DNA from: Hyphomicrobiales bacterium
GTDB taxonomy: Bacteria > Pseudomonadota > Alphaproteobacteria > Rhizobiales > HXMU1428-3
Length of the DNA stretch: 64,000 bases
NCBI GenBank assembly: GCA_021775425.1
Contig: JAJFHX010000004.1
Span: 1 to 64,000, forward strand
Reading direction: 5' to 3'
The stretch's first letter is position 1; every line of letters begins with the position of its first letter. The notes under the pieces were generated by a model. The model saw only the letters and a list, made by a program, of their open reading frames with translations, was not told the origin of the DNA and did no database searches. The position numbers were made by a program, and so were the translations under genes. Positions 17,382-26,979 of this stretch are shown here, piece by piece.

Positions 17382-17888
17382 TCAAGATGCTTCGGCTGGT
17401 TTAAACTTCAGGGCGATGCCATTGTTGCAATAGCGAAGGCCTGTTGGTTCGGGCCCATCTTTAAACACATGGCCCTGGTGACCGCCACAACGGGCACAGT
17501 GGTATTCCGTGCGCGGGTAGCCAACCCAGAAATCGGTTTTTGTGCCGATAGCATCTGGCAAATGGTCATAAAAACTTGGCCAGCCGGTGCCACTTTCAAA
17601 TTTTGTTTTGGCATCAAACAGCGGCAAAGCGCAGCCGGCGCAATGATAAGTCCCATCGCGTTTTTCATTATTGAAAGGGCTTGAGCCGGGGCGTTCTGTG
17701 CCTTCTTTGCGCAGCACATAATATTGCTCAGTTGAAAGGAGCTTGCGCCATTCTGCATCTGTTTTGGTAATGGGGGTTATTTTTGTGTCTGCTTTAGCGT
17801 CATTTTCCATAAAACGAATGCCTCCCAATGCGGAGCCCATCAGGGTGGTTAAGCTTGCTGTTAAGAATAGCCTTCTTGATAGTCTCAT
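17382..17888 (-). CDS. msrB: Peptide-methionine (R)-S-oxide reductase, Tat-exported
   Basis: 168 residues. The N-terminus has a twin-arginine motif (SRRLFLT) and a hydrophobic stretch, so this is likely a periplasmic MsrB that repairs oxidised methionine in exported proteins. The catalytic domain has the zinc cysteines Cys83/Cys86 and Cys131/Cys134, the SGTGWPSF motif and the catalytic Cys154 in RYCNN. The usual fold length is about 130 residues; the excess is the signal region. Confidence 0.95.
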   Translation of the reverse strand: MRLSRRLFLTASLTTLMGSALGGIRFMENDAKADTKITPITKTDAEWRKLLSTEQYYVLRKEGTERPGSSPFNNEKRDGTYHCAGCALPLFDAKTKFESGTGWPSFYDHLPDAIGTKTDFWVGYPRTEYHCARCGGHQGHVFKDGPEPTGLRYCNNGIALKFKPAEAS

Positions 17889-18070
17889 AAGTTATTACCT
17901 TTAACGTCTTTAATCTCTTAGACGTAATATAGGCATGAAACTCATTATATGCATATCAGATGTTTTCACAAATCTGTGAGGGGGAGGTTATCGCAGATCT
18001 GAGAAATCTACGCTATTTCAACTGGTTGGCAACAATTCGAAGGCATTCATTAATGGCTAAATAATTTTAT

Positions 18071-18778
18071 TTAGCGCATTTGCATCGCTTCGCTATGTTC
18101 TGATATGGAATAGCCGGCGCCTCTTACTGTGCGGATCGGGTCTTGTTCCTTGCCGCGATTAAGGGCTTTTCTAAGCCGGCCGATATGGACATCAACTGTG
18201 CGTTCATCAACATAGACATTCTGGCCCCAGACGCTATCGAGCAACTGGCTGCGGCTATAAACCCGGCCCGGGCTTTCCATCAGGAATTCCAGCAATCTGA
18301 ACTCAGTTGGGCCAAGGCGCACATCTCTTGGGCCGCGGCGCACTTTATAGGCGCTTCTGTCCAGTTCAACATCACCAACCGTTAACACATCAGCGATGCT
18401 TTCAGGGTTGGCGCGGCGCAGAACCGCCTTTACTCTTGCTATCAGCTCGGGGACAGAAAATGGTTTGGTGACATAATCATCCGCGCCGGTACTCAAGCCT
18501 CTGATGCGATCAGTTTCTTCGCCGCGGGCTGTGAGCAGGATGATGGGGATGTTGCAGCTTTTGTTATTTGTTCTGACGCGGCGGCAAAGCTCAAGCCCTG
18601 AAACACCAGGCAACATCCAATCCATCAGGATAAGATTTGGCTGGCTTTCCAGAACGGCCAGTTCGACATCATCACCATGTGAAATGATGTCGACACTGAA
18701 ACCTTCTGATTCAAGATTATACTGCAGGAGAAGGGCCAGCGGCTCTTCATCCTCTACCACTAAGATTTTGGCATTCAT
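18071..18778 (-). CDS. phoB: Phosphate regulon response regulator PhoB
   Basis: 235 residues of the OmpR/PhoB type. The receiver domain has the acidic pair in VVEDEE, phospho-acceptor Asp53 (LMDWMLPG) and the conserved lysine in TKPFS. The C-terminal winged helix includes GPTEFRLLEFLMESPGRVYSRSQLLD and VDVHIGRLRKAL. When phosphorylated by PhoR it should bind the Pho box upstream of pstS. It is the last gene of the cluster, 55 bp after phoU. Confidence 0.97.
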   Translation of the reverse strand: MNAKILVVEDEEPLALLLQYNLESEGFSVDIISHGDDVELAVLESQPNLILMDWMLPGVSGLELCRRVRTNNKSCNIPIILLTARGEETDRIRGLSTGADDYVTKPFSVPELIARVKAVLRRANPESIADVLTVGDVELDRSAYKVRRGPRDVRLGPTEFRLLEFLMESPGRVYSRSQLLDSVWGQNVYVDERTVDVHIGRLRKALNRGKEQDPIRTVRGAGYSISEHSEAMQMR

Positions 18779-18833
18779 TTGTGGTTCCTGTTAGTTCTTT
18801 GCAACAGTTTAGCAGATTTATCCTTGTTTTGCT

Positions 18834-19556
18834 TTAATCCTGATCATCGTGATTAACCAGCATTTGTGATGTTTTGTCACCTTTCGGGCGCTCTTCCTGT
18901 ATCGGATTGCCGAGCACCAGATAGTGAACATTTTCAGCTATGTTGGTTGTATGGTCACCGATGCGCTCAAGATTTTTGGCGCAAAATAACAAATGCGTGC
19001 AAAGACCGATATTGCGTGGATCTTCCATCATATAGGTGAGCAATTCACGGAACAGAGAGTTGTAAATTGCGTCAATCTCTTCATCGCCGCGCCATACAGC
19101 CAGGGCTTTGTTGGTGTTACGCTCGGCGTATGAATCCAGCACATCTTTCAGCTGACCAAGGGCAAGCTCCTGCATGCTTCTCATGCCGTGCATAAGCTGG
19201 GCGGGGTGGCGTTCTGAGTGGATGCTCAACACGCGTTTGGCCATGTTTTTACCAAGGTCACCGATGCGCTCAAGATCAGAAGTGATTTTGATGGCAACCA
19301 TGATCTGGCGCAAATCTAATGCCATTGGCTGACGACGGGCTATCATGGCGATGGCCTGTTCTTCAATATCAAGTTCGAACTGGTCGATTTTATCATCATC
19401 TGAAATGACCTTTACGGCCAGTTCTGCATCTCTCTTGCTGAGGGCGTCAAATGCATCAGCGATGAGGTGTTCTGTCAGGCCACCCATCTGGGCGATTTTA
19501 TTATCCAGGCTGGCCAGTTCATCTTCATAAGACGTTACAATATGCTCGGTGCTCAT
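18834..19556 (-). CDS. phoU: Phosphate-signalling regulator PhoU
   Basis: 240 residues forming two PhoU helical bundles, with metal-binding-type motifs such as ISDDDKIDQFE and KITSDLERIGDLGKNMAKR, and in the second bundle CAKNLERIGDHTTNIAENV. PhoU keeps PhoR in check when phosphate is plentiful, by contact with PstB and PhoR. It starts 16 bp after pstB. Confidence 0.97.
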   Translation of the reverse strand: MSTEHIVTSYEDELASLDNKIAQMGGLTEHLIADAFDALSKRDAELAVKVISDDDKIDQFELDIEEQAIAMIARRQPMALDLRQIMVAIKITSDLERIGDLGKNMAKRVLSIHSERHPAQLMHGMRSMQELALGQLKDVLDSYAERNTNKALAVWRGDEEIDAIYNSLFRELLTYMMEDPRNIGLCTHLLFCAKNLERIGDHTTNIAENVHYLVLGNPIQEERPKGDKTSQMLVNHDDQD

Positions 19557-19572
19557 TCAATCTGTCCTAATC

Positions 19573-20427
19573 TTAGCCAAAGCGGCCGGTTATATAATCC
19601 TGAGTTTTTTCATCTTGTGGGTTGGTGAATATTTGAGTTGTTTCACCTTCCTCGATAATTTTTCCTAAGTGGAAAAACGCGGTGCGTTGAGAAACCCGCG
19701 CTGCCTGTTGCATTGAGTGTGTGACGATGACGATCGTGTAATTGGCACGAAGCTCGTCAATCAGTTCTTCAATGGTGGCGGTTGCGATCGGGTCAAGGGC
19801 CGAACAGGGTTCATCCATCAGGATGACATCGGGTTTGGTAGCAATTGCGCGGGCAATACAAAGCCTTTGTTGCTGACCACCTGAAAGGCCGGTGCCAGAT
19901 TCTGCAACACGATCTTTAACTTCGTTCCAAAGACCAGCTTTCTGAAGGCTACTTTCAACCAGTTCATCCAGCTCAGTACGGTCAGCAGTTATACCGTGAA
20001 TTCGAGGGCCATATGCGACGTTATCGTAAATACTTTTTGGGAAAGGGTTTGGTTTTTGAAAAACCATACCCACGCGGGCACGAAGTTCAACCACATCAAG
20101 GCTCGGATCGTAAATATCATCACCTTCAAGTGTAATCTCGCCTGTCACCCGGCAGATATCAATGACGTCGTTCATACGATTGAGACAGCGAAGAAAAGTC
20201 GACTTGCCGCAACCAGAAGGGCCGATCAGGGAGGTCACACTGTTTTCAAGGATGTCGAGGTTTACATCAAACAATGCCTGTTTTTCACCGTAGTAAACAC
20301 AGACATCTTTGCCTGACATTTTAACAGTCTTTGCTGCTGTATTTGCAGCAGTTTTAGCCGTTTCTTCCTTTAATGCCATTGCTTTATCTTGCTCTACTTT
20401 ATCTTTCACTGCTGACTGTACTTCCAT
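19573..20427 (-). CDS. pstB: Phosphate ABC transporter ATP-binding protein PstB
   Basis: 284 residues. Walker A is GPSGCGKST, the signature is LSGGQQQR, and Walker B is [12 protein letters not shown], followed by the switch histidine in [12 protein letters not shown]. The N-terminal 35 residues are an alanine- and lysine-rich extension before the ABC domain. It powers high-affinity phosphate uptake through PstA and PstC. The gap after pstA is 64 bp. Confidence 0.98.
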   Translation of the reverse strand: MEVQSAVKDKVEQDKAMALKEETAKTAANTAAKTVKMSGKDVCVYYGEKQALFDVNLDILENSVTSLIGPSGCGKSTFLRCLNRMNDVIDICRVTGEITLEGDDIYDPSLDVVELRARVGMVFQKPNPFPKSIYDNVAYGPRIHGITADRTELDELVESSLQKAGLWNEVKDRVAESGTGLSGGQQQRLCIARAIATKPDVILMDEPCSALDPIATATIEELIDELRANYTIVIVTHSMQQAARVSQRTAFFHLGKIIEEGETTQIFTNPQDEKTQDYITGRFG

Positions 20428-20491
20428 TATATCACCTGGAAACCTTTCTTGAAAATCTGTTGTGAGACTTTCCCGCTATACTTTGTTTCTT

Positions 20492-22351
20492 CTACCATCT
20501 GCGCTCGAATTTCTTTCTGAGGAAAATTGCAATCGCATTCATAGCGACAAGGAACATCAGAAGAACTACAATGGCCGCGGCTGTTTTTTGCTGGAATAAT
20601 TTCTCAGGGAAATCAGCCCACATATAAATCTGCACAGGTAAAACAGTTGCAGGATCAGTAAAGCCTTGCGCGAAACCTGTAGCGCCAGGAATGTCTACAA
20701 TAAATGCAACCATGCCAATCATCAATAGCGGCGCGGTTTCACCCAGTGCCTGGGCCATGCCAATGATTGAACCTGTTAGAATTCCGGGCATTGCCAGAGG
20801 CAGATTATGATGAAACACGGCTTGCATATGAGATGCACCAATACCGAGCGCTGCTTCTTTGATTGAGGGGGGGACGGCTTTTAGGGCGGCGCGGCTAGCG
20901 ATGATGATGGTTGGTAAGGTCATCAATGCCAGCACCATACCACCGACTAACGGGGCTGAGCGGGGCATACCGAAGATATTAAGGAACATGGCCAGACCCA
21001 GCAGACCAAACACAATGGATGGCACAGCAGCCAGGTTGTTGATGTTGACTTCAATTAAATCTGTAATTCTATTTTTTGGTGCAAACTCTTCAAGGTAAAT
21101 GGCTGCTCCCACTCCTATTGGAAAAGATAGCGCCATTGTGATGAGCATTGTGTAGAAGGTACCAACTACGGCGCCCCAGATACCGGCAACCTCGGCCTCG
21201 CGGCTAGCGCCAGCTGTAAAGAACTGTGTGTTGAAATGATTTTTGACCAGGCCTTCGGCTTGTAGTTGATCAAGCCAGATAATTTCCTTATCTGAAATCT
21301 GACGCTCGCTTTCAGGAGGTGAGATTTTGGTAATCTCCCACTGGCCGTTTTGGCTATCCTGCTCTGAAGATAGCGGCAATATAGCTTCACCGATAATCTC
21401 TGTATTCGAGACCTGCTTCACTTTGACCTTACCGCCATTAATGGAGATAATGTAACTGGATATATCGCGATCAACTGCAAGTGAGTTCCCAGCTGTTGAA
21501 ATCCGCGATTTGAGGTCAGCAGCTTTGTCGTTGTTCTGCCCTATAAGATTTTCAGCAGCAGCCTTGTCTTTCTCAATCTGATCAAGGCGTTTCTGCAATT
21601 CTGCTTTTTCGGTTTCACTTGCGGAAGTCAAACTTTGTTCGATTGCGGTTTTACGCTGCTGCAAACGAGTTAGAACACGATTTTGACCTGCAATGTTGCG
21701 CTCAATTTCTTTTAATTGAACTGTCAGGCCCTGCTTAACTTCGGTTAGCAATTTGCCGAAATCATTCGAAGTTGAAAGAATTTTTACTTCGCCTTCAGTT
21801 CCGACCGGGCTGGCGATGCCTGCTGTTTCAATCTTTGATTTATCTGAGACAGAACCTTTGAAATAAAGATCTGCATAATCTGAGAGCAGAACTTCACTTT
21901 GCAAGGGCTTGCCCACCAATTGGGGGTTCGCCATCACCTGTTCTTGAATGGTGAGGTTGGCGCTGGAGCTGATGATACCATAAAGCGCTTTTTTCTCACG
22001 GCGCGAGGTTACATTCGGGTATTTTTCCCGCAAGAAATCCTTGATGAGACCGCCATAATTAGCGCCGCTCACAGATGCAGCTGTCCGCTTGCCTTCAGGG
22101 TCAATTTCCTCAGCGTTAAGCGGGACCGTTACAGTCACAGAATGTTGACGAAGAACCGGTATGGCATCAACGATAATTGTTGCTAACAACACTGCCAAAA
22201 ACAAGCCGGCAACCAACACAGCACCAAGGCCAATTAATCTGAAGCGTTTTTCTTTTGCATACCGTTTCTGCAAACGTTTTTTTGCTTGCTGGCTGGTATG
22301 GATTTTTGCTTTAGATGTTGGGTCGTTTTCTTCTAGAATATTTCTACTCAT
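20492..22351 (-). CDS. pstA: Phosphate ABC transporter permease PstA with extra coiled coil
   Basis: 619 residues, much longer than the roughly 280 of E. coli PstA and also longer than most alphaproteobacterial forms with an N-terminal DUF3333 region. One membrane segment (about 37-62) is followed by a large region predicted to be periplasmic. Within it about 210-305 is a strong heptad-like coiled coil (VKQGLTVQLKEIERNIAGQN, then KRLDQIEKDKAAAENLIGQN). The permease core with about five membrane helices is at about 385-615 (GIGASHMQAVFHHNLPLAMP is the EAA-type loop). The gene overlaps the end of pstC by 8 bp. The insertion is the odd feature. Confidence 0.95.
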   Translation of the reverse strand: MSRNILEENDPTSKAKIHTSQQAKKRLQKRYAKEKRFRLIGLGAVLVAGLFLAVLLATIIVDAIPVLRQHSVTVTVPLNAEEIDPEGKRTAASVSGANYGGLIKDFLREKYPNVTSRREKKALYGIISSSANLTIQEQVMANPQLVGKPLQSEVLLSDYADLYFKGSVSDKSKIETAGIASPVGTEGEVKILSTSNDFGKLLTEVKQGLTVQLKEIERNIAGQNRVLTRLQQRKTAIEQSLTSASETEKAELQKRLDQIEKDKAAAENLIGQNNDKAADLKSRISTAGNSLAVDRDISSYIISINGGKVKVKQVSNTEIIGEAILPLSSEQDSQNGQWEITKISPPESERQISDKEIIWLDQLQAEGLVKNHFNTQFFTAGASREAEVAGIWGAVVGTFYTMLITMALSFPIGVGAAIYLEEFAPKNRITDLIEVNINNLAAVPSIVFGLLGLAMFLNIFGMPRSAPLVGGMVLALMTLPTIIIASRAALKAVPPSIKEAALGIGASHMQAVFHHNLPLAMPGILTGSIIGMAQALGETAPLLMIGMVAFIVDIPGATGFAQGFTDPATVLPVQIYMWADFPEKLFQQKTAAAIVVLLMFLVAMNAIAIFLRKKFERRW

Positions 22352-23759
22352 ATTGCTCTCTATATTTTTGAACCACTCTTAGTGCGATCACATTGAGGGT
22401 TAGTGTTATGACGAAGAGCAGCAATCCCAAAGCAAAAGCTGCAAGAGTTTTGGCCGAGTCAAATTCCTGATCGCCCACCAGCAGTGTGACAATCTGAACT
22501 GTTACAGTCGTGACCGCTTCAAGCGGATTGATCGTTAAATTAGCGGCCAGACCGGCAGCCATAACAACGATCATTGTTTCGCCGATTGCGCGGCTGACTG
22601 CCAAAAGCATTGCAGAAACAATGCCTGGCAGAGCGGCTGGCAGAACAACTTGTCTGATTGTTTCAGATTTTGTTGCACCCAATCCGTATGATCCGTCGCG
22701 CATGGCTTGGGGGACTGAGTTGATCACATCATCCGAAAGCGATGAAACCAGCGGGATAATCATGATGCCCATGACGAGACCGGCAGCGAGAGCGCTTTCA
22801 GAAGAAACGCTTAAACCTATACTTTCGCCCCAGCCTCTAATGAGTGGTGCGACAGTAAGGGCGGCGAAAAAGCCGTATACCACGGTTGGGATACCTGCCA
22901 GAATTTCAAGAACTGGCTTGGCAATTGAGCGGAATTTAGGGCTTGCATAATCTGACAGATAAATGGCTGACATCAATCCGATTGGTCCTGCCACCAACAT
23001 GGCAATAAAAGTAATCAGCATGGTGCCGGCAATCAGAGGGAGGGCAGCGAATGAACCTTCAGCACTAACCTGGCCTGGTCTGATTGAAGTTTGAGGGCTC
23101 CAATGCATGCCGAATAAAAATTCTGTAATCGGAACTTTTTGAAAAAAGCGGAGGCTTTCAAACACGAGAGAAAGGACAATGCCGATTGTGGTCAGAATGG
23201 CGATAATTGAACAGATGATAAGTAGAGTTTTGATGATAATCTCCACCCGATTTCGCGCCCTCAGGCGCGGGTTTACTGCCCTATATGCAAGAAAACCGAA
23301 GATCGCAGCAAAACCGATGGTACCGAACCAGCGGACATACTGTCCTACATTCATTAATGAGGTGAGATACTGACTGGCTTCAGTGATCATCTCTGAAGAT
23401 TTTGAGGTGATATTTCCTGTAGTCAGTGCGAAAACATTATTGATAAAATTTGATTGCTGAAAATCTGTAAGTGATTGCAGATGGTTTTGATAGGTGGTTT
23501 CCACCATGCTCTGATAAACCATCGGCGCCACAATGCTAAATATCAGTAGAAAGACTGCGGCAGGCAAGAAAATGGAAAGGGCCACATAAGACGCATTATA
23601 AAAGGGAAGGGAATGAACTTCCCTGCCATGTTCTGCATAAAACCCTGAAGATTTTTTCAGTGCGAAATAATACGCCAAAGCTGAAAGAAGCAAAATTACT
23701 CCTAGTGGAGATATGATCAGGCCAAGGAGCCCTGAGAAAAAATCGGTTAGCAACTGCAT
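22344..23759 (-). CDS. pstC: Phosphate ABC transporter permease PstC
   Basis: 471 residues, longer than the 300 or so of E. coli PstC because of an N-terminal region with extra membrane helices, as is usual in alphaproteobacteria. The core has about six membrane segments, with the EAA-type loop LGATKSETIRQVVLPAALPGIVSAM near the C-terminus. It pairs with PstA to form the channel. It lies 176 bp after pstS, with a hairpin in the gap, and overlaps pstA. Confidence 0.96.
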   Translation of the reverse strand: MQLLTDFFSGLLGLIISPLGVILLLSALAYYFALKKSSGFYAEHGREVHSLPFYNASYVALSIFLPAAVFLLIFSIVAPMVYQSMVETTYQNHLQSLTDFQQSNFINNVFALTTGNITSKSSEMITEASQYLTSLMNVGQYVRWFGTIGFAAIFGFLAYRAVNPRLRARNRVEIIIKTLLIICSIIAILTTIGIVLSLVFESLRFFQKVPITEFLFGMHWSPQTSIRPGQVSAEGSFAALPLIAGTMLITFIAMLVAGPIGLMSAIYLSDYASPKFRSIAKPVLEILAGIPTVVYGFFAALTVAPLIRGWGESIGLSVSSESALAAGLVMGIMIIPLVSSLSDDVINSVPQAMRDGSYGLGATKSETIRQVVLPAALPGIVSAMLLAVSRAIGETMIVVMAAGLAANLTINPLEAVTTVTVQIVTLLVGDQEFDSAKTLAAFALGLLLFVITLTLNVIALRVVQKYREQYE

Positions 23760-23885
23760 AAGATAACCACCTACACCAAGATTGTTTTTTCAGCATATTA
23801 AGTTGCTGATTTTCATTAATTATCTGGCGAACTTAACGCCTTCACACTTTAGCAAATGTCTGATTTTTCTCAGGCATCAGATAAA

Positions 23886-23919
23886 GTGTGCGTGGCGACC
23901 CGCGGGCGGGCCGCCACAC
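23886..23919 (-). terminator. Strong hairpin in the pstS-pstC spacer
   Basis: After pstS a GC-rich imperfect hairpin (outer arms around TGGCG/CGCCA, inner arms CCCGC/GCGGG) forms on the transcript. There is no good T-run after it, so it more likely stabilises the pstS message or partly attenuates transcription into pstCAB than ends it fully. Confidence 0.55.
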
Positions 23920-23935
23920 TGAACTCAATGTTTAA

Positions 23936-25057
23936 TTACATTGTAAGTGGTGTTAGTGAAGATACGTCTTTTGCAAATTTAGCGCGATCAGCTTTTGGAA
24001 GCGGGATCAGGCCTTTGTCTACAAGATAGCCATCATCACCCCAGGTTTTGTCAGCTGTAAATTCAGCTGCATATTCTGCGATACCTGGAACTGTGCCGAT
24101 GTGCTCTTTCTTGATGTAGAAGAACAATGAGCGAGACACGCCGTATTTTCCGCTGGCGATATTTTCAAATGTTGGGGTTGCACCATCAACAGTTGCGCCT
24201 TGAACTTTGTCAGCGTTTTGATCAAGGAATGAGAAACCAAAGATACCAACTGCATTTGCGTTAGCTTCAAGCTTCTGAATGATCAGGTTGTCATTTTCAC
24301 CGGCTTCGATGAAGTGACCATCTTCACGCATTGAGTGAGCGATCTTTTTGAATACGCTCTTACCTTTAACTTCTTTACCGTCTTTCATGTAAAGAGCTTT
24401 ATCAAGATTTTTTACAGAAGCTTTATACTCGTCTGAGCCAGCTTTTGCACCGCGAAGAGTTTTTAACCAACCGACTTTCTTAGCTCCACCTTCCATGGCA
24501 AGCTCAACGAAAGCGTCACGTGTGCCAGAGGTTGGGGGAGGGCCAAGAACTTCGATTTTTGTGTTTGGCAAAGACGCATCGATATCTGACCATTTTTTAT
24601 ATGGGTTTTCGATCAGCTTGCCTTCATTCTTTGGATCTGGAACATATTTAGCCAGAGCAAGGAAGACAGTCTTCTTTGTCAACGTCATTTTTGAAGTTTT
24701 CTTTGAATTCGCAAGAACGATGCCGTCAAAGCCGATTTTAACTTCAACTGGTGTCACACCGTTTTTAATGCAACCTTCAAATTCTTTTTTCTTAATACGG
24801 CGAGATGCATTTGTTACATCAGGATGGTCAACACCAACACCAGCACAGAAAAGCTTCATGCCGCCACCTGAGCCAGTTGATTCAACCACTGGAGTTTTAA
24901 AATTCGGGTTTTTACCGAATTGCTCGGCTACTGCAGTCGCAAATGGGAATACAGTAGAAGATCCGACGATGCGGATCTGATCACGCGCAACAGCTGCGCC
25001 TGAGAATAACGATACAGCCAAAACTGTAGTCGCTGTAAGTGTCATAACTTGTTTCAC
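23936..25057 (-). CDS. pstS: Periplasmic phosphate-binding protein PstS
   Basis: 373 residues with a classic signal peptide (cleavage likely after GAAVA). The mature N-terminus QIRIVGSSTVFPFATAVAEQFG and SGGGMKLFC are phosphate-contact regions of the PstS family, and PPTSGTRDAFVELAM is another. It captures phosphate in the periplasm and delivers it to PstCA. A Pho box lies about 110-140 bp upstream, so it is the main induced gene under phosphate limitation. Confidence 0.97.
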   Translation of the reverse strand: MKQVMTLTATTVLAVSLFSGAAVARDQIRIVGSSTVFPFATAVAEQFGKNPNFKTPVVESTGSGGGMKLFCAGVGVDHPDVTNASRRIKKKEFEGCIKNGVTPVEVKIGFDGIVLANSKKTSKMTLTKKTVFLALAKYVPDPKNEGKLIENPYKKWSDIDASLPNTKIEVLGPPPTSGTRDAFVELAMEGGAKKVGWLKTLRGAKAGSDEYKASVKNLDKALYMKDGKEVKGKSVFKKIAHSMREDGHFIEAGENDNLIIQKLEANANAVGIFGFSFLDQNADKVQGATVDGATPTFENIASGKYGVSRSLFFYIKKEHIGTVPGIAEYAAEFTADKTWGDDGYLVDKGLIPLPKADRAKFAKDVSSLTPLTM

Positions 25058-25165
25058 GGGGGAACTCCCTGATATTGATCTGATTCATTTTCTAGCGCTG
25101 GCCCGGCAACTGTGTTCGTTAACTAACCGAGTTCACGCCCCAAACCTATTGGCTATGGTTTGCTG

Positions 25166-25198
25166 TTTTATGACACTAGTGCTAACGTTTTATGACAG
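25166..25198 (-). promoter_or_regulatory. Pho box upstream of pstS
   Basis: On the minus strand CTGTCATAAAA and GTGTCATAAAA start 22 bp apart, two turns of the 11-bp spacing of PhoB half-sites; the middle half-site is degenerate. The site lies 109-141 bp before pstS, in the right direction, and fits activation by PhoB. Confidence 0.75.
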
Positions 25199-25288
25199 AC
25201 TATCTTATTGTTTTTATTTAATTATTTATCCACAGTGGCTTGATTGTAAAATTAAACAGCGGTTAATTGGCCATGTTCACCTAGTGTT

Positions 25289-26665
25289 CTAGGCTTTGGG
25301 CAATAATACTGAAAATGTGGAGCCACTGCCGTGGTCTGAGGTGATTTTCAGCTCGCCCCTGTGGTGGGTGATGATATGTTTTACAATCGCTAATCCAAGA
25401 CCGGTGCCGCCTTTTTCGCGGCTTTCTTCAACGTCGACACGGTAAAAGCGTTCTGTCAGGCGGGGTATGTGGTGGGCCTCTATGCCAAGGCCGTTATCTT
25501 TTATTTCAACACAGACTTTTTGCTGGCGGTTTTTGTCAAACTCAGCATTTTTAAAAGAGATGCGGACGTAACCATCTTCACGGCCATATTTTATCGCGTT
25601 GTGGACCAGGTTTTGAAACACCTGTGCCAACTCGTTTCTCTCTCCGTAGGCCACAAAGGGGTCTTCCGGCTGGATTAATTCGAGACGAATGTTCTGCTCT
25701 TTTGCCAGAGGGGAGAGGACATCTACTGTGCTGCGCAGCAATGAGACGAGGTCGATTTCATCATTGGGGATTTTATGAGCGTTCATTTCAACACGGCTTA
25801 ACGACAGCAAATCATCAACCAGGCTTGTCATGCGTTTGCCTTGTGAGGCCATAATGGCCAGAAAACGATCTCTTGCGACTTCATCATTGCGGGCCGGGCC
25901 CTGGAGCGTTTCAATGAATCCCATGAGTGAGGCGATCGGTGTTCTTAACTCATGACTGGCATTGGCGATAAAATCTGCCCGCATGCGATTGAGGCGCTCC
26001 TGCTCTGTCAGGTCTCTGAAATGGGCGAGAATTGTCGGCCCTCTGTCTCCTGTTTCTTTTGGCAGCCATGCAAGGTTGACTGAAAATTGACGCTCTATCG
26101 GGGTTCGTTCTGTATGCTGGATGTATTTCTGTCCCTTTGTTTCGGCAACTGAATTGATGGCCTCAAGCAAATAAGGATTGCGGATAATGGCTGAGATATC
26201 CTGATCAAACTTATTTATGGAGAAGATGGATTGCGCCTGTTTGTTTGCATACAGCAATTTATTTTGTGGCCCGTTATTATGCGAGCCAAGGATAATGATC
26301 GGATCTGGAATCGATTCTATCAATTTGGCCCAGATTGCCATTTCTTCTCTGGTTTTTAGTTTTTTTCGGGTTTTTTTCTTGTTTCTTATGCTGCCTGTTG
26401 CCGGCTCTGTGGCTGTGTACCAGAAAAGAAAAATAGTAAAACAGACAAATGAGCCTGTGACCATCGACCAGGACCAGCCAGCATATTGCTTCAACAGACC
26501 AAAGATAATGGCGACTGCTGCTAATAGCATCCAGGTGAGAGGGGATCTGTTCAATAGATTTTGTATCAGTGTTCTCATTACCGTTGTGGTTTCAACATTA
26601 CCGGTTGAGCCTGACTGGTTTTCAGCGCGGCTTTGAAGTGGCTTTTGATCGGTTGTTTTAAGCAT
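25289..26665 (-). CDS. phoR: Phosphate regulon sensor histidine kinase PhoR
   Basis: 458 residues. Two membrane helices (about 43-60 and 68-85) are followed by a PAS-like region (about 115-225), a HisKA domain with His238 (ANASHELRTPI) and an HATPase domain with N box (LVHNAIKYG) and G boxes (DNGLGI and GGTGLGLAI). The layout matches PhoR, which senses transporter state through PstSCAB and PhoU and phosphorylates PhoB. It is first in the cluster, with a separate 231-bp gap before pstS. The first 29 residues are polar, so the start may be at Met30. Confidence 0.94.
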   Translation of the reverse strand: MLKTTDQKPLQSRAENQSGSTGNVETTTVMRTLIQNLLNRSPLTWMLLAAVAIIFGLLKQYAGWSWSMVTGSFVCFTIFLFWYTATEPATGSIRNKKKTRKKLKTREEMAIWAKLIESIPDPIIILGSHNNGPQNKLLYANKQAQSIFSINKFDQDISAIIRNPYLLEAINSVAETKGQKYIQHTERTPIERQFSVNLAWLPKETGDRGPTILAHFRDLTEQERLNRMRADFIANASHELRTPIASLMGFIETLQGPARNDEVARDRFLAIMASQGKRMTSLVDDLLSLSRVEMNAHKIPNDEIDLVSLLRSTVDVLSPLAKEQNIRLELIQPEDPFVAYGERNELAQVFQNLVHNAIKYGREDGYVRISFKNAEFDKNRQQKVCVEIKDNGLGIEAHHIPRLTERFYRVDVEESREKGGTGLGLAIVKHIITHHRGELKITSDHGSGSTFSVLLPKA

Positions 26666-26979
26666 AGGGGGGTTATCCCATCTTAACTTATAGCAAAGTT
26701 CAGATCGCCAGGTCAGCTCTATTCAAAGTGGCTTTGCCTGAAGTGTCAGTTACGCCCGCTGTTTACTGGCTTGCCTGAGCTTTGACAGCGCCCATCTGAA
26801 ACTATTCTGTCTGGTGATATATATTGTAGTTGAACGCAACTTTATAGTCTGAAACTATTTCATTTATATGTTAACGGCGAGATCAAAATTGTGTTTTATC
26901 CGTGTTTTCGCGTGCGCTGTTCTGGCAACTGATAGTATGATGTTTTAACATAGTTAAATGTGTTAACCGGGGGATTGTT
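26666..26979. other. Divergent spacer between phoR and ppk2 with a 12-bp repeat
   Basis: TCTGAAACTATT occurs twice, at 26795 and 26848, in direct orientation. I found no good Pho box here. It must contain the ppk2 and phoR promoters. Confidence 0.45.

Noticed and set aside
20492-23759. Possible frameshift or fusion behind the unusual lengths of PstA and PstC
   Set aside because: Both frames are continuous, the junction overlap is normal, and extended N-termini are known for alphaproteobacterial versions.
26666-26979. Pho box upstream of ppk2
   Set aside because: Only isolated TTTGACAG and CTGTCTGG fragments are present without 11-bp phasing.
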